Under the pieces are notes generated by a model. It had not been told where the DNA came from, made no database searches, and saw only the letters and a list, made by a program, of their open reading frames with translations. Positions 17,513 through 25,347 of a stretch of 64,000 bases of DNA are shown here, one piece after another; within the stretch, counting starts at the first letter, position 1, and every line of letters begins with the position of its first letter. This stretch comes from Clostridiales bacterium (GTDB lineage Bacteria > Bacillota > Clostridia > Oscillospirales > Oscillospiraceae): assembly GCA_902362775.1 (NCBI GenBank), contig CABIXV010000006.1:133827-197826 (forward strand), given 5' to 3'. Both the position numbers and the translations under genes were made by a program.

Positions 17513-18817
17513 ATGCATTGGCTCGTTGTGTTTCTTGGGCTGTTCATGCTGTTTGCCATTTTCCGTATTCCAGTAGCTGTCAGTATGAGCTTAGCTACTC
17601 TCATTACCATGGCTGGTGCCGGTGTCAATTTTGGAATTATTGGCACATCTGTTTTTAATAGTCTGAACTCGTTTACCTTCCTGGCCATCCCAGCCTTTAT
17701 CATCGCCGGTGATATAATGGGTGTCACTGGTATCTCAAACTCTCTGCTCAATTGGGTGGACTCCATGGTGGGCCGCCTGCGGGGCTCCACAGGAGCTACC
17801 GCCGTGGTTTGTTCCCTGTTGTTTGGCACTCTGACTGGCTCCTCCCTGGCTACCTGTACCGCTATTGGCACTATGATGATCCCTGAGATGGAAAAGCGGG
17901 GCTATTCCCGGCCCTACTCCGGCGCATTGATTGCCGCCTCTGGATTTTTAGGTATCCTGATTCCTCCCAGTATCCCCGGTATTATGTTTGCCATGATGTC
18001 TGGCTCCAACCTGATGGCTGTCTGGTGTGTCACCATCGTACCGGGTGTTCTGGTAGGTGCTGGATACATCGTCATCAACTACTTTCGTATGGGGCGGAAA
18101 GAGGCCAAATGTACTGATCCTTTCAACTTTGGCCCCTATGTCAAGAATATTGGAATCAATACCTGGCGGGCCATCCCCGCGATTCTGATGCCTTTGATCA
18201 TCTTTGTAGGTATCTATGGCGGCATCTTTACTCCCACGGAGGCCGGTGGTGTGGCCGTATTCTATGGGTTGCTGGTCGGCTGGGCATTCCTTCCACTGGC
18301 ACAAAAACGCTGGCCTGAGAAAAAGTTGCTGACTGTAATCAGCGATTCCTCCGTCTCCACCGCTAGTATTACTTTGATCATCGGCCTGTCCGCAATTACT
18401 GGGCGGATGGTCACCCTGACAGGGATCCCACAGGAAGTAACCGATGCTCTGATGTCGGTTACGGACTCCAAATACATATTTCTGCTGCTGGTAAATCTGA
18501 TGCTGCTGGTAGCCGGTATGTTTATGGAAACCAACAGCGCTATTCTTTTGCTGGGTCCCATTTTGTTGCCTGTGGCTAACGCTTATGGTGTGGAAACCAT
18601 CCACTTTGCTGCTATCATGCTGCTGAATATGGAAATCGGTATGATTACCCCACCTATGGCTGGCAATCTGTTCGTTTCCGCCCGTTTGGCAAATTGTAGC
18701 ATTGATAAGCTCTTGAAGGACCTAGCCCCCTTCTTCCTATGGGCGTTGACCGTATTGATGTTCACCACCTATGTGCCTCAGGCCATCACCTGGCTGCCTG
18801 CCGCGCTTGGGATCTGA
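17513..18817 (+). CDS. dctM: TRAP transporter large permease
   Basis: A 434-residue multi-spanning DctM protein carrying the sodium-driven transport path. Clear features are FLAIPAFIIAGDIMGVTGIS, GTLTGSSLATCTAIGTMMIP, LGILIPPSIPGIMFAMMSG, GGIFTPTEAGGVAVFYGLL and MITPPMAGNLFVSARLAN. It begins immediately after dctQ. With DctP and DctQ it imports the substrate of this catabolic operon. Confidence 0.94.
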   Translation: MHWLVVFLGLFMLFAIFRIPVAVSMSLATLITMAGAGVNFGIIGTSVFNSLNSFTFLAIPAFIIAGDIMGVTGISNSLLNWVDSMVGRLRGSTGATAVVCSLLFGTLTGSSLATCTAIGTMMIPEMEKRGYSRPYSGALIAASGFLGILIPPSIPGIMFAMMSGSNLMAVWCVTIVPGVLVGAGYIVINYFRMGRKEAKCTDPFNFGPYVKNIGINTWRAIPAILMPLIIFVGIYGGIFTPTEAGGVAVFYGLLVGWAFLPLAQKRWPEKKLLTVISDSSVSTASITLIIGLSAITGRMVTLTGIPQEVTDALMSVTDSKYIFLLLVNLMLLVAGMFMETNSAILLLGPILLPVANAYGVETIHFAAIMLLNMEIGMITPPMAGNLFVSARLANCSIDKLLKDLAPFFLWALTVLMFTTYVPQAITWLPAALGI

Positions 18818-18841
18818 ACCACATGGTAAGGAGTCTTTTTG

Positions 18842-19876
18842 ATGGAAAATAGAGAAGCTCTACTGTTGGAACCAGGAAAAATTCAAGTATTCCCCTGCGA
18901 AATGCCGGTCATTCAAGACGATGAAGTCTTAGTTAAGATGGAATACTGCGGTGTATGCGGTTCCGATGTGCATTATTTCCGCTTTGGTGGGATTGGTCGC
19001 CGTAAGGTCACCTTTCCCTATGTCCTGGGACATGAATGTACCGGCGAGGTGTTAGAGATTGGCTCTAAGGTCACCAATGTGACCGTAGGTGACAAGGTCG
19101 TCATGGAGCCAGGTCTGGGCTGTGGACATTGCGAATACTGCATGACCGGGCGGTATAACCTATGCGAGGACATGAAATTCATGGCCACTCCGCCCTATAA
19201 CGGAGCCTTTAAGAAATACATGGCCTATCCTGCCCGTGGCTGCTTCAAGTTGCCTGAGAGCGTCTCCACCTTGGAGGGTGCTATGATTGAGCCGCTGGCC
19301 GTGGGAATGCACGCTGCCCGCCGGGGCGAGGTAGACAACTCTAAGGTAGTCCTAATCACCGGCATGGGCTGCATAGGTCTAATGACTCTGCTGTCCTGTA
19401 AAGCAATGAATGCGCAGAAAATCATTGTCACGGATATATTTCAGAACCGATTAGAGAAGGCCCTTGAGTTGGGTGCCGACTACGCCATCAACGTAGCCGA
19501 AACTGATATGCTTGAAAAGCTTAAGGAACTGACCGACGAGAAGGGGGCGGATGTCGTCTTTGAAACAGCCGGACGGGCCCAGACAGCTGCGCAGAACATC
19601 TTTGCAGTTCGGAGAGGCGGCGTAATTGTCCAAGTCGGTACCATTGCAGATCCAGTTCCCTACCAATTTAATGAGCTCGGAAAAATCGAGGCAGACATTC
19701 GCTCGGTCTTCCGCTATCGCAATATCTTCCCCCTAGCCATTAAGCTAATCGAAAAGGGTGATATCGACCTCAAGGCAGTAGACCCTGATATTTTCGACTT
19801 TGAGGATGTAGACAAGGCCTTTGACACGGCTATCAACAGGGGCAACGAAGTCGTCAAATGTATCCTAAAATTCTGA
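18842..19876 (+). CDS. Zinc-dependent alcohol dehydrogenase (sorbitol/idonate dehydrogenase-like), copy 1
   Basis: A 344-residue medium-chain dehydrogenase. The catalytic zinc set is seen in YCGVCGSDVHYF and LGHECTGEV, and the four structural-zinc cysteines in GCGHCEYCMTGRYNLC. The NAD fold is near VLITGMGCIGLMTLL. Such enzymes oxidise secondary hydroxyls of polyols or sugar acids to ketones. It follows dctM by 24 nt with RBS AAGGAG, so it probably performs the first or second oxidation of the imported compound. A second, diverged family member lies at 21727. Confidence 0.9.
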   Translation: MENREALLLEPGKIQVFPCEMPVIQDDEVLVKMEYCGVCGSDVHYFRFGGIGRRKVTFPYVLGHECTGEVLEIGSKVTNVTVGDKVVMEPGLGCGHCEYCMTGRYNLCEDMKFMATPPYNGAFKKYMAYPARGCFKLPESVSTLEGAMIEPLAVGMHAARRGEVDNSKVVLITGMGCIGLMTLLSCKAMNAQKIIVTDIFQNRLEKALELGADYAINVAETDMLEKLKELTDEKGADVVFETAGRAQTAAQNIFAVRRGGVIVQVGTIADPVPYQFNELGKIEADIRSVFRYRNIFPLAIKLIEKGDIDLKAVDPDIFDFEDVDKAFDTAINRGNEVVKCILKF

Positions 19877-19909
19877 TCTAGAAACTTCGTGTTTCTGGTC
19901 AGGAAGGAA

Positions 19910-19946
19910 GAAGCCTCCTGAGATCTAAGCAGGTCCAGGAGGCTTC
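19910..19946 (+). terminator. Intergenic stem-loop before the AroE-like gene
   Basis: GAAGCCTCCTG (19910-19920) pairs with CAGGAGGCTTC (19936-19946). No T-run follows, so it may attenuate or stabilise mRNA within the operon. Confidence 0.5.
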
Positions 19947-19974
19947 CCACTATTTGGAAAAGGAGTCAACACAA

Positions 19975-20901
19975 ATGCGAGTCAAATACGATGTAGATAC
20001 TCAGCTATTGTTTCAGATCGGCGATCCTTTGGATCACGCCTGTGCCTGCACTATCCATAACCGGATGTACGAGTTGGCTAATCTAAATGCAGTGAACTTG
20101 AATGTGGTGGTCAAAAAAGGAGAATTACCGGCGTTCATTCAGTCCTGTAAGCAATTGGGTGTTAAGGGGTTTGATATCACTATGCCCCACAAAAGTGACA
20201 TTATTCCCCTCTGCGACGAAGTAGAGCCATTTAGCCGGGAGTTCAACTGCGTGAATCATGTAAAGATTCGAGATGGGAAACTAATCGGTGTGGGGCTAGA
20301 TGGTCTTGGTATGGTCATGGCTATCGAAGACTCCGGCTTTCCTATTTATGGCTCTAAAGTCCTGATGCTGGGCGCTGGAGCGGTCTCCGGTCCTATCGCA
20401 GCAGAGTTATGCCAGCGGGGTGCATCCTCTGTGGTCATTCTGAACCGCACTGTATCTAAGGCGGAAAAAATTACCATATCTTTAAAAAAATATTTCCCTA
20501 CACTTCAGGCTACAGCAATGTCCATGACGCTGGAGAATCTGTGTTCCTGTGCTCCAGAAGCTGACCTAGTAGTTCAGTGTACTAGTTTGGGCATGAGCGG
20601 ACACCAGGATGATTATGAAGACTTAACCTTTATAGATCTTCTCCCCAAGGATGCCTGTGTAGCAGACGTTATTTTTAATCCAGAGCGCACCTCCATCTTA
20701 GCCCGTGCAGAGGCCAGAGGGCTGCGTGTTCTCAACGGTATGGGCATGCTGGTAAATCAGGAAAAGGCCATGATGAAATTCCATTTTGGTGTGGATTTGG
20801 GGCCGGAGTTTGCTCTCGAAGGAGAGGAAACCCTCCTAATGGCTCTGGTGATGCGACAGCTACGTACTCGACGCCTAACACGGAAGGGAGCAAGCAAATG
20901 A
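19975..20901 (+). CDS. Shikimate dehydrogenase-like oxidoreductase with altered substrate site
   Basis: A 308-residue AroE/YdiB-fold NAD(P) oxidoreductase. It keeps the catalytic Lys in ITMPHKSDIIPLCD, the later Asp in VGLDGLGMVMAI, and the nucleotide loop LMLGAGAVSGPIAAELC. The N-terminal motif that reads HSKSP in E. coli AroE is HACAC here, so both serines that hold the shikimate carboxylate are alanines. Housekeeping shikimate dehydrogenase is therefore unlikely. It more plausibly oxidises a related polyhydroxy ring or sugar-derived compound in this operon. RBS AAAAGGAG precedes ATG 19975. Its stop overlaps the next start (ATGA). Confidence 0.85.
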   Translation: MRVKYDVDTQLLFQIGDPLDHACACTIHNRMYELANLNAVNLNVVVKKGELPAFIQSCKQLGVKGFDITMPHKSDIIPLCDEVEPFSREFNCVNHVKIRDGKLIGVGLDGLGMVMAIEDSGFPIYGSKVLMLGAGAVSGPIAAELCQRGASSVVILNRTVSKAEKITISLKKYFPTLQATAMSMTLENLCSCAPEADLVVQCTSLGMSGHQDDYEDLTFIDLLPKDACVADVIFNPERTSILARAEARGLRVLNGMGMLVNQEKAMMKFHFGVDLGPEFALEGEETLLMALVMRQLRTRRLTRKGASK

Positions 20902-21710
20902 GCAAAAAATGCGGAATTTGTGAGTGGTCATTTGCCGTAACAGGTCCTTCCGCTATTGAGTACGCTGGGGTAATTGGCTTTGATGGTATCCAGATCGGCG
21001 ATCTTGGTGGAGCAAGGAACTGTTTTCCACTGAATGATCCCCACATCCAACAGACCTATCTGGAAGCATCAAGTCGCTTCCAGGTCCAACTACAATCCAT
21101 GCACCTGTTCACGTTAGTTCGGGAAGGTGGGCTCCAGAAACCGGTGGATAGTGAGGCGGGCAAGCATGCGCTATATAGTATCCGTAAGGGATTGGAGGCC
21201 TGCCAGGCCATGAATATCCCCGCGTTACTGGTGACCTCCTATGATTCTTGTAGTATTATCAATAGCTATGATATAGAATGTACTGCGAAGCTGCTAAAAC
21301 AAGCGGCCCATATATCGGAGGACTGTGGCATCCAACTAGTCTACGAAAGCATCCTCCAGGAGCATTATATCAAGGAAATTTTAAACTATGTGGGTTCTGG
21401 GATCAAACTGTGCTACGATATTCTGAATCCCATCAAATTTCTGAAAGGCGATCCCGCGGAAGAAATCAGGCATTTTGGGACACAGTGGATCGACCACGTC
21501 CATTTAAAAGACTGTCCAAAGGAAATGACTGGCTTTTGCCAGCTTGGCAAGGGCTATGGCCGTTTTGAAGATAGTATTGCCGCACTGCATGAGATTGGAT
21601 ACGACGGCTGGTACATCACGGAAAATTTCTATCACCTTCCCCCCATGGGTAACACCGGGAGTGTGTTCCAGACAGCGAAGCGTGACCTGGATACTATGCG
21701 TAAACTCTAA
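20898..21710 (+). CDS. TIM-barrel sugar isomerase/epimerase
   Basis: A 270-residue protein of the xylose-isomerase-like TIM barrel (AP endonuclease 2) superfamily, which includes IolE, IolI, hydroxypyruvate isomerase and keto-sugar 3-epimerases. Metal-ligand positions are consistent with the Glu in LVYESILQEH, the Asp and His region around KLCYDILNPI, HVHLKDCP and the final Glu in WYITENFYH. It is coupled to the AroE-like gene by a 4-nt overlap, so the two probably act consecutively. Likely role: isomerise, epimerise or dehydrate the keto product of a preceding dehydrogenase. Confidence 0.82.
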   Translation: MSKKCGICEWSFAVTGPSAIEYAGVIGFDGIQIGDLGGARNCFPLNDPHIQQTYLEASSRFQVQLQSMHLFTLVREGGLQKPVDSEAGKHALYSIRKGLEACQAMNIPALLVTSYDSCSIINSYDIECTAKLLKQAAHISEDCGIQLVYESILQEHYIKEILNYVGSGIKLCYDILNPIKFLKGDPAEEIRHFGTQWIDHVHLKDCPKEMTGFCQLGKGYGRFEDSIAALHEIGYDGWYITENFYHLPPMGNTGSVFQTAKRDLDTMRKL

Positions 21711-21726
21711 CAAGGGGAGGTGTCAA

Positions 21727-22794
21727 ATGGAAACTATAATGAAAGCTCTTGTTAAGACTGAAAAAGGTCCAGGGCACCTCACGCTCATGGAACGCCCTGT
21801 CCCTCAAATTGGGGACGATGATCTGTTAGTCCAAGTAAAGGCGGCTGGAATCTGCGGCTCTGATATACGGATGAAGAATCTGGGGAACTCAGAAAATTTG
21901 CGGCCTCCTGTGATTCTGGGTCATGAGTTTTCCGGGGTAATCGCCGCAGTGGGCAAACACATCAAAGGCTTTGAGATCGGTCAGAGAGTAGTATCCGACA
22001 ACAGTGGTGACCTGTGTGGTAAATGCGATATGTGTGCCAAAGGCAATTACTTAATGTGTGCCCACAGAGTAGGTCTAGGTTCCGGCATGGACGGAGGTTT
22101 CGCCCCTTACGTCAAAATATCCGGGCACCTGTTATCCGTTAATCCTCAGTCACTTTACACTATTCCAAACAATGTTTCCTTTGCGGAAGCAAGTCTCATG
22201 GACCCCATCTGCAATGCCTATAAGGCCGTCGTAGAAGAAAGCAGTTTAATACCAGGTCAGGATATCCTGATCTTCGGGTTAGGGACGATTGGCCTCCTTG
22301 CGATAAAGATTGCCCATCTGATGGGTGCCGGACGTATTATCGCAGTCAACCGCTCTCGCAATGAAGATCGTATCCAAATTGCCCGAAAGTTCGGTGCTAC
22401 CCATGTGATTTGCTCTAAGGAGGAGGACGTATTCCAACGGGTGTCTTACATTACAAACGGTGAAATGGTTCCGGTATTGATTGATTGTGCTGGTCAAAAC
22501 CAGATTCTTGAGGTAGCGCTCGCCCTGCTACAAAAGGGCGGTGAATTTATCAAAGTCGGTTATGATGCTGGGCCAGTAGGCATTTCTCTAGACCGTTATG
22601 TCAATAAGGGAATCCGAATTCAGGGTCATTTTGCTTATGACTATCAAGGCTGGAAAAACTGCCTGAAACTCATGGAACTACGCAAATTAGATGTACGTGA
22701 TGTTATTACCCATCGGCTCCCTTTGGAGCAGTGGGAGGAGGGGTTTCGCCTAGTGGAAAGTCGTGAGGGCATTAAAGTCATTTTTGAATTTTAA
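21727..22794 (+). CDS. Zinc-dependent alcohol dehydrogenase, copy 2
   Basis: A 355-residue medium-chain dehydrogenase with catalytic zinc residues in AAGICGSDIRMK and LGHEFSGVI, structural zinc cysteines in LCGKCDMCAKGNYLMC, and the cofactor loop ILIFGLGTIGLLAIKI. It is only distantly similar to the copy at 18842, so the two probably oxidise different positions or work in opposite redox directions. RBS GGGGAGG precedes ATG 21727. It is followed by the RbsD-like gene 17 nt later. Confidence 0.9.
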   Translation: METIMKALVKTEKGPGHLTLMERPVPQIGDDDLLVQVKAAGICGSDIRMKNLGNSENLRPPVILGHEFSGVIAAVGKHIKGFEIGQRVVSDNSGDLCGKCDMCAKGNYLMCAHRVGLGSGMDGGFAPYVKISGHLLSVNPQSLYTIPNNVSFAEASLMDPICNAYKAVVEESSLIPGQDILIFGLGTIGLLAIKIAHLMGAGRIIAVNRSRNEDRIQIARKFGATHVICSKEEDVFQRVSYITNGEMVPVLIDCAGQNQILEVALALLQKGGEFIKVGYDAGPVGISLDRYVNKGIRIQGHFAYDYQGWKNCLKLMELRKLDVRDVITHRLPLEQWEEGFRLVESREGIKVIFEF

Positions 22795-22811
22795 AAAGGA
22801 GAGATTCCATT

Positions 22812-23246
22812 ATGAAAAAGTCCGGAATTTTAAATGCGCAGCTTCTCTCCGAGCTGACAAAGCTGCGTCATGGGGATAAACTACTTATCTGTGACGCTGG
22901 CTTTCCAATTCCTGTCGGGGGTAATGTAGTGGATATCTCCTTGGTAGGAGGAATCCCTGATCTTCCACAGACATTGAAAGCAGTTCTCAATGAAATGGTT
23001 TTTGAGAGCTACGTTATTATGAACACCTTGGCTGAAAAAAACCCAGAATATTATCAGTTGATAACTCAGCTTTTTCAAGCACAAACACATGTTGAGGTAC
23101 CAATGGAAGAATTTATTATTTTAGCCCAGGATGTAAAGCTATTCATTCGGACAGGAGAATTGCGGTCCGCCTCTAATCTGATGCTTGCCTCAGCCTCCGG
23201 AACACCGCAAGCAGTGGCACTATATGATATATCTATAAAAGAGTAG
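22812..23246 (+). CDS. RbsD/FucU-family sugar mutarotase
   Basis: A 144-residue cytoplasmic protein of the D-ribose pyranase/fucose mutarotase family. The family start KKSGILNAQLLSELTKLRHG and following GDKLLICDAGFPIP contain the conserved His and Asp that open the sugar ring. These proteins convert anomers or pyranose and furanose forms so that downstream enzymes see the right form, which implies that a reducing sugar or lactol occurs in the pathway. It is the last gene of the operon and ends with TAG. Confidence 0.88.
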   Translation: MKKSGILNAQLLSELTKLRHGDKLLICDAGFPIPVGGNVVDISLVGGIPDLPQTLKAVLNEMVFESYVIMNTLAEKNPEYYQLITQLFQAQTHVEVPMEEFIILAQDVKLFIRTGELRSASNLMLASASGTPQAVALYDISIKE

Positions 23247-23342
23247 GCTACTTCTTTTATTTTAGGAGTCTATCTCTTTTCCAAATGGCTATTCATATGG
23301 CTGATATGCATAAACAGAGCCAAGGAAAGGAAGGCCATTCTT

Positions 23343-23384
23343 AAAGAGTATCTGCAAGGACAGCCTTGCGGATACTCTTTTATG
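23343..23384 (+). terminator. Terminator of the transketolase-TRAP operon
   Basis: AAAGAGTATC-T-GCAAGG pairs with CCTTGC-G-GATACTCTTT around a 4-nt loop, followed by TTTATG. It lies 97 nt after the RbsD-like stop. Confidence 0.85.
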
Positions 23385-23669
23385 TTTTAACTTCTGACTT
23401 TATCCCGATTAACCGAACAGAATTTTCGTTTTCTTTTCCCCGGTGCTGCAATAAATCCTCATTCGAAGGTCAGTCAAACATAATCCGTGTACTGAAAAAG
23501 GAATAATTGTCATCAAATATCTTAAAAGAGCAAAACGATGTCCAATATGGAGACTACAGGGCCGATATCCCGTAAATGGATACCAGCCCTGCGTTTCAAC
23601 TGACCGAATCGTTTATTTGCGAAAAGACGATCCTACCTAGTATTTTGAATACTACCACAACTTATACTA

Positions 23670-23939
23670 GTTAGGTGCGATTATTCCGTGCCAAAACTTA
23701 CAGACTTCTCCATAAAGTTCCTTAAGGCAACTATACGGCAACGGGTCGTTTACAGTACTCTGGCATAAATCCATGCCGTTCTTCAGAACCAGAATTCCAT
23801 CGCAAAACCATTTTACATGATTTGGATTTTGGGTGCAAGCAATAATTATTTGTTCTCTTTCTACCAATTGGAGGAGGATTTCATAAACCAACAATTGATT
23901 CTGAAAATTCAGTGTCGATGTACGACTTATAGCATACAT
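23670..23939 (-). pseudogene. Siderophore/cobalamin-type ABC ATPase remnant
   Basis: About 90 residues resemble the C-terminal part of FepC/BtuD-type ATPases: a D-loop-like TSTLNFQNQLLVYEILLQL, then IIIACTQNPNHVKWFCDGIL where the switch His has become Gln, then LKELYGEVCKFWHG at the C-terminus. Walker A, signature and Walker B are absent. It is a decayed fragment with no intact transporter partner nearby. Confidence 0.6.
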
Positions 23940-24321
23940 TTCAGCAATCTATAAATGCGCTGGGGGCTGGGAGATTTCAGTCTCCACAATTTGCTTCGAG
24001 CAAATTATTTTATCGCAAATACATAACACATTTTCTTTTGTCAAGATTCTATATCCCAGAATCCGACGGTTTTATACTTTATACTGAAACGAGAGAGGGT
24101 TCGACTTACTCAAAATCCATTTTTCACTTCTTACGCCCGCTTCTACAGGAAGAGAAAATTTTCAAGCCCTTGATATATGCCGTTTTCTGGCTTTTTAGGT
24201 TTGTCAACTTACCATGTCCTGCGTTAATAAAAAAGAGCCGGCGGTGCTTTTGCGTCGTACAAGTGAGCCTTCCGCGCGGGACGAATTCACTTCATCCCAG
24301 CATCTTAAAATTCTCAGGTAT

Positions 24322-24363
24322 CCATAAAAATAACCACACTTATCAGTGTGGTTATTTTTATGG
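24322..24363. repeat. Perfect 18-bp inverted repeat
   Basis: CCATAAAAATAACCACAC (24322-24339) and its exact complement (24346-24363) around TTATCA. It is AT-rich at the base and GC-rich at the tip, like a bidirectional terminator, but has no intact gene on either side. It could also be the end structure of a lost small mobile element. Confidence 0.7.
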
Positions 24364-24614
24364 AGGGTAGTTGCAAAAAAGATGCAGGGCCGGCTGGACA
24401 CTCACGCGGCGGGTGCGGGGTAGAGGCGGTAGATTATTGCATATTCAATGACCAAGGTTTACTCTGTCCCCCAGGCGCCAAGTGTAATTAAAAATCAGGG
24501 ACACTGATAATCTGTAAGCAACAAACAAAGGGCGGTTTATAATCTCCCCACCAATCAAGTACATAGCCATATGGAAATATCATAGCAGTCTTTCTTTGCT
24601 AACAAATAAACAAA

Positions 24615-24652
24615 AGTATATTTAAGAGAGAAAGAATCTCCTTAAATATGCT
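24615..24652 (-). terminator. tRNA-downstream hairpin (copy 1)
   Basis: AGTATATTTAAG (24615-24626) pairs with CTTAAATATGCT (24641-24652). Read leftward it is followed by a T-rich tail, as for a tRNA terminator. A compensated version occurs at 33672-33709. Confidence 0.6.
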
Positions 24653-24709
24653 TACCGCAATCTGTAAATATACAATTATATCCAATTTTAAGTTACTATT
24701 TTTCTACAA

Positions 24710-24801
24710 TGGCGAAGGTGAAGAAATTCGAACTCTTGCGCCGGAGAAGCCGACCTACTGGATTTCGAATCCGCCCCCTTTAACCACTTGGGTATGCCTC
24801 C
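24710..24801 (-). pseudogene. Chimeric tRNA-Tyr/tRNA-Ser pseudogene
   Basis: The 5' half (from 24801) reads like a Gram-positive tRNA-Tyr: acceptor GGAGGCA, D arm CCC/GGG, then the GGCGGA anticodon-stem strand. The 3' half has a long variable arm (GTCGG/CCGGC), an intact T arm and CCA, and the loop would carry a Ser CGA anticodon. The halves do not match: two mismatches in the acceptor stem (C-A, A-C) and two in the anticodon stem. This fits a recombination between a tRNA-Tyr and a tRNA-Ser gene at the anticodon loop. It is probably not functional. Confidence 0.55.
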
Positions 24802-25269
24802 ATATATTGAAAATCAATTGTCCAATCAACAAGCGGCATATTCACTTTTCGAAAAACTGTAAGTATTCTGTTAGCGTTTTGCATTATCCCTTGTTGTGCC
24901 AATTCTTGGTCTTGCATGGAGTTCTGAATGGGGAACCAAATTTGCGCACGACAAGCAGGGTGTGAGAAGTAAAAATGAGCAATATAGAACAGCATATATA
25001 CGAGGAAAGCCTCTGACATTATCTGGCAATCCCCATACTGAATCTAATGCGGCCGGAGGAAAGCCAGCTGGTCGAACGCTGAGGCCGCATACACGGGGCA
25101 TATGTGTCCGGATCTAATTAGAGAGCAGCCGTATTCACCCCCCTTGGTCCTTCGTTTCCCATACTCGGCGTCATGTCGCCCGCCTTCCGATGTTTTTGTA
25201 TAGGTCGCATAATATATTAGTGTAAAAATCGTATTTTATTTACCAAATATTCAATTTTTCATTTTCATT

Positions 25270-25297
25270 TTTACAGAAAATTTATGATGATTATATT
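25270..25297 (+). promoter_or_regulatory. Putative promoter of the PTS operon
   Basis: TTTACA (25270-25275), 16 bases, TATATT (25292-25297), about 50 nt before the ATG at 25348. Confidence 0.5.
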
Positions 25298-25347
25298 GTA
25301 GAAATCTGATCGACTGGATTAGAATAGCACCCATAAGGAGCGATTCC

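Larger units (their letters stand above)
23385..25269. other. Gene-poor, degraded stretch
   Basis: Almost 1.9 kb without an intact gene. It contains an ABC ATPase remnant (23670-23939), a perfect inverted repeat (24322-24363) and a chimeric pseudo-tRNA with its downstream hairpin (24615-24801). Short open frames around 24038-24370 and 24896-25117 show no family resemblance. Confidence 0.6.

Noticed and set aside
24038..24370. A 110-codon open frame in the degraded region
   Set aside because: No family likeness, no ribosome site, and it runs through the perfect inverted repeat at 24322-24363.
24896..25117. A 73-codon open frame before the PTS operon
   Set aside because: No ribosome site or recognisable domain; composition is like random frame.
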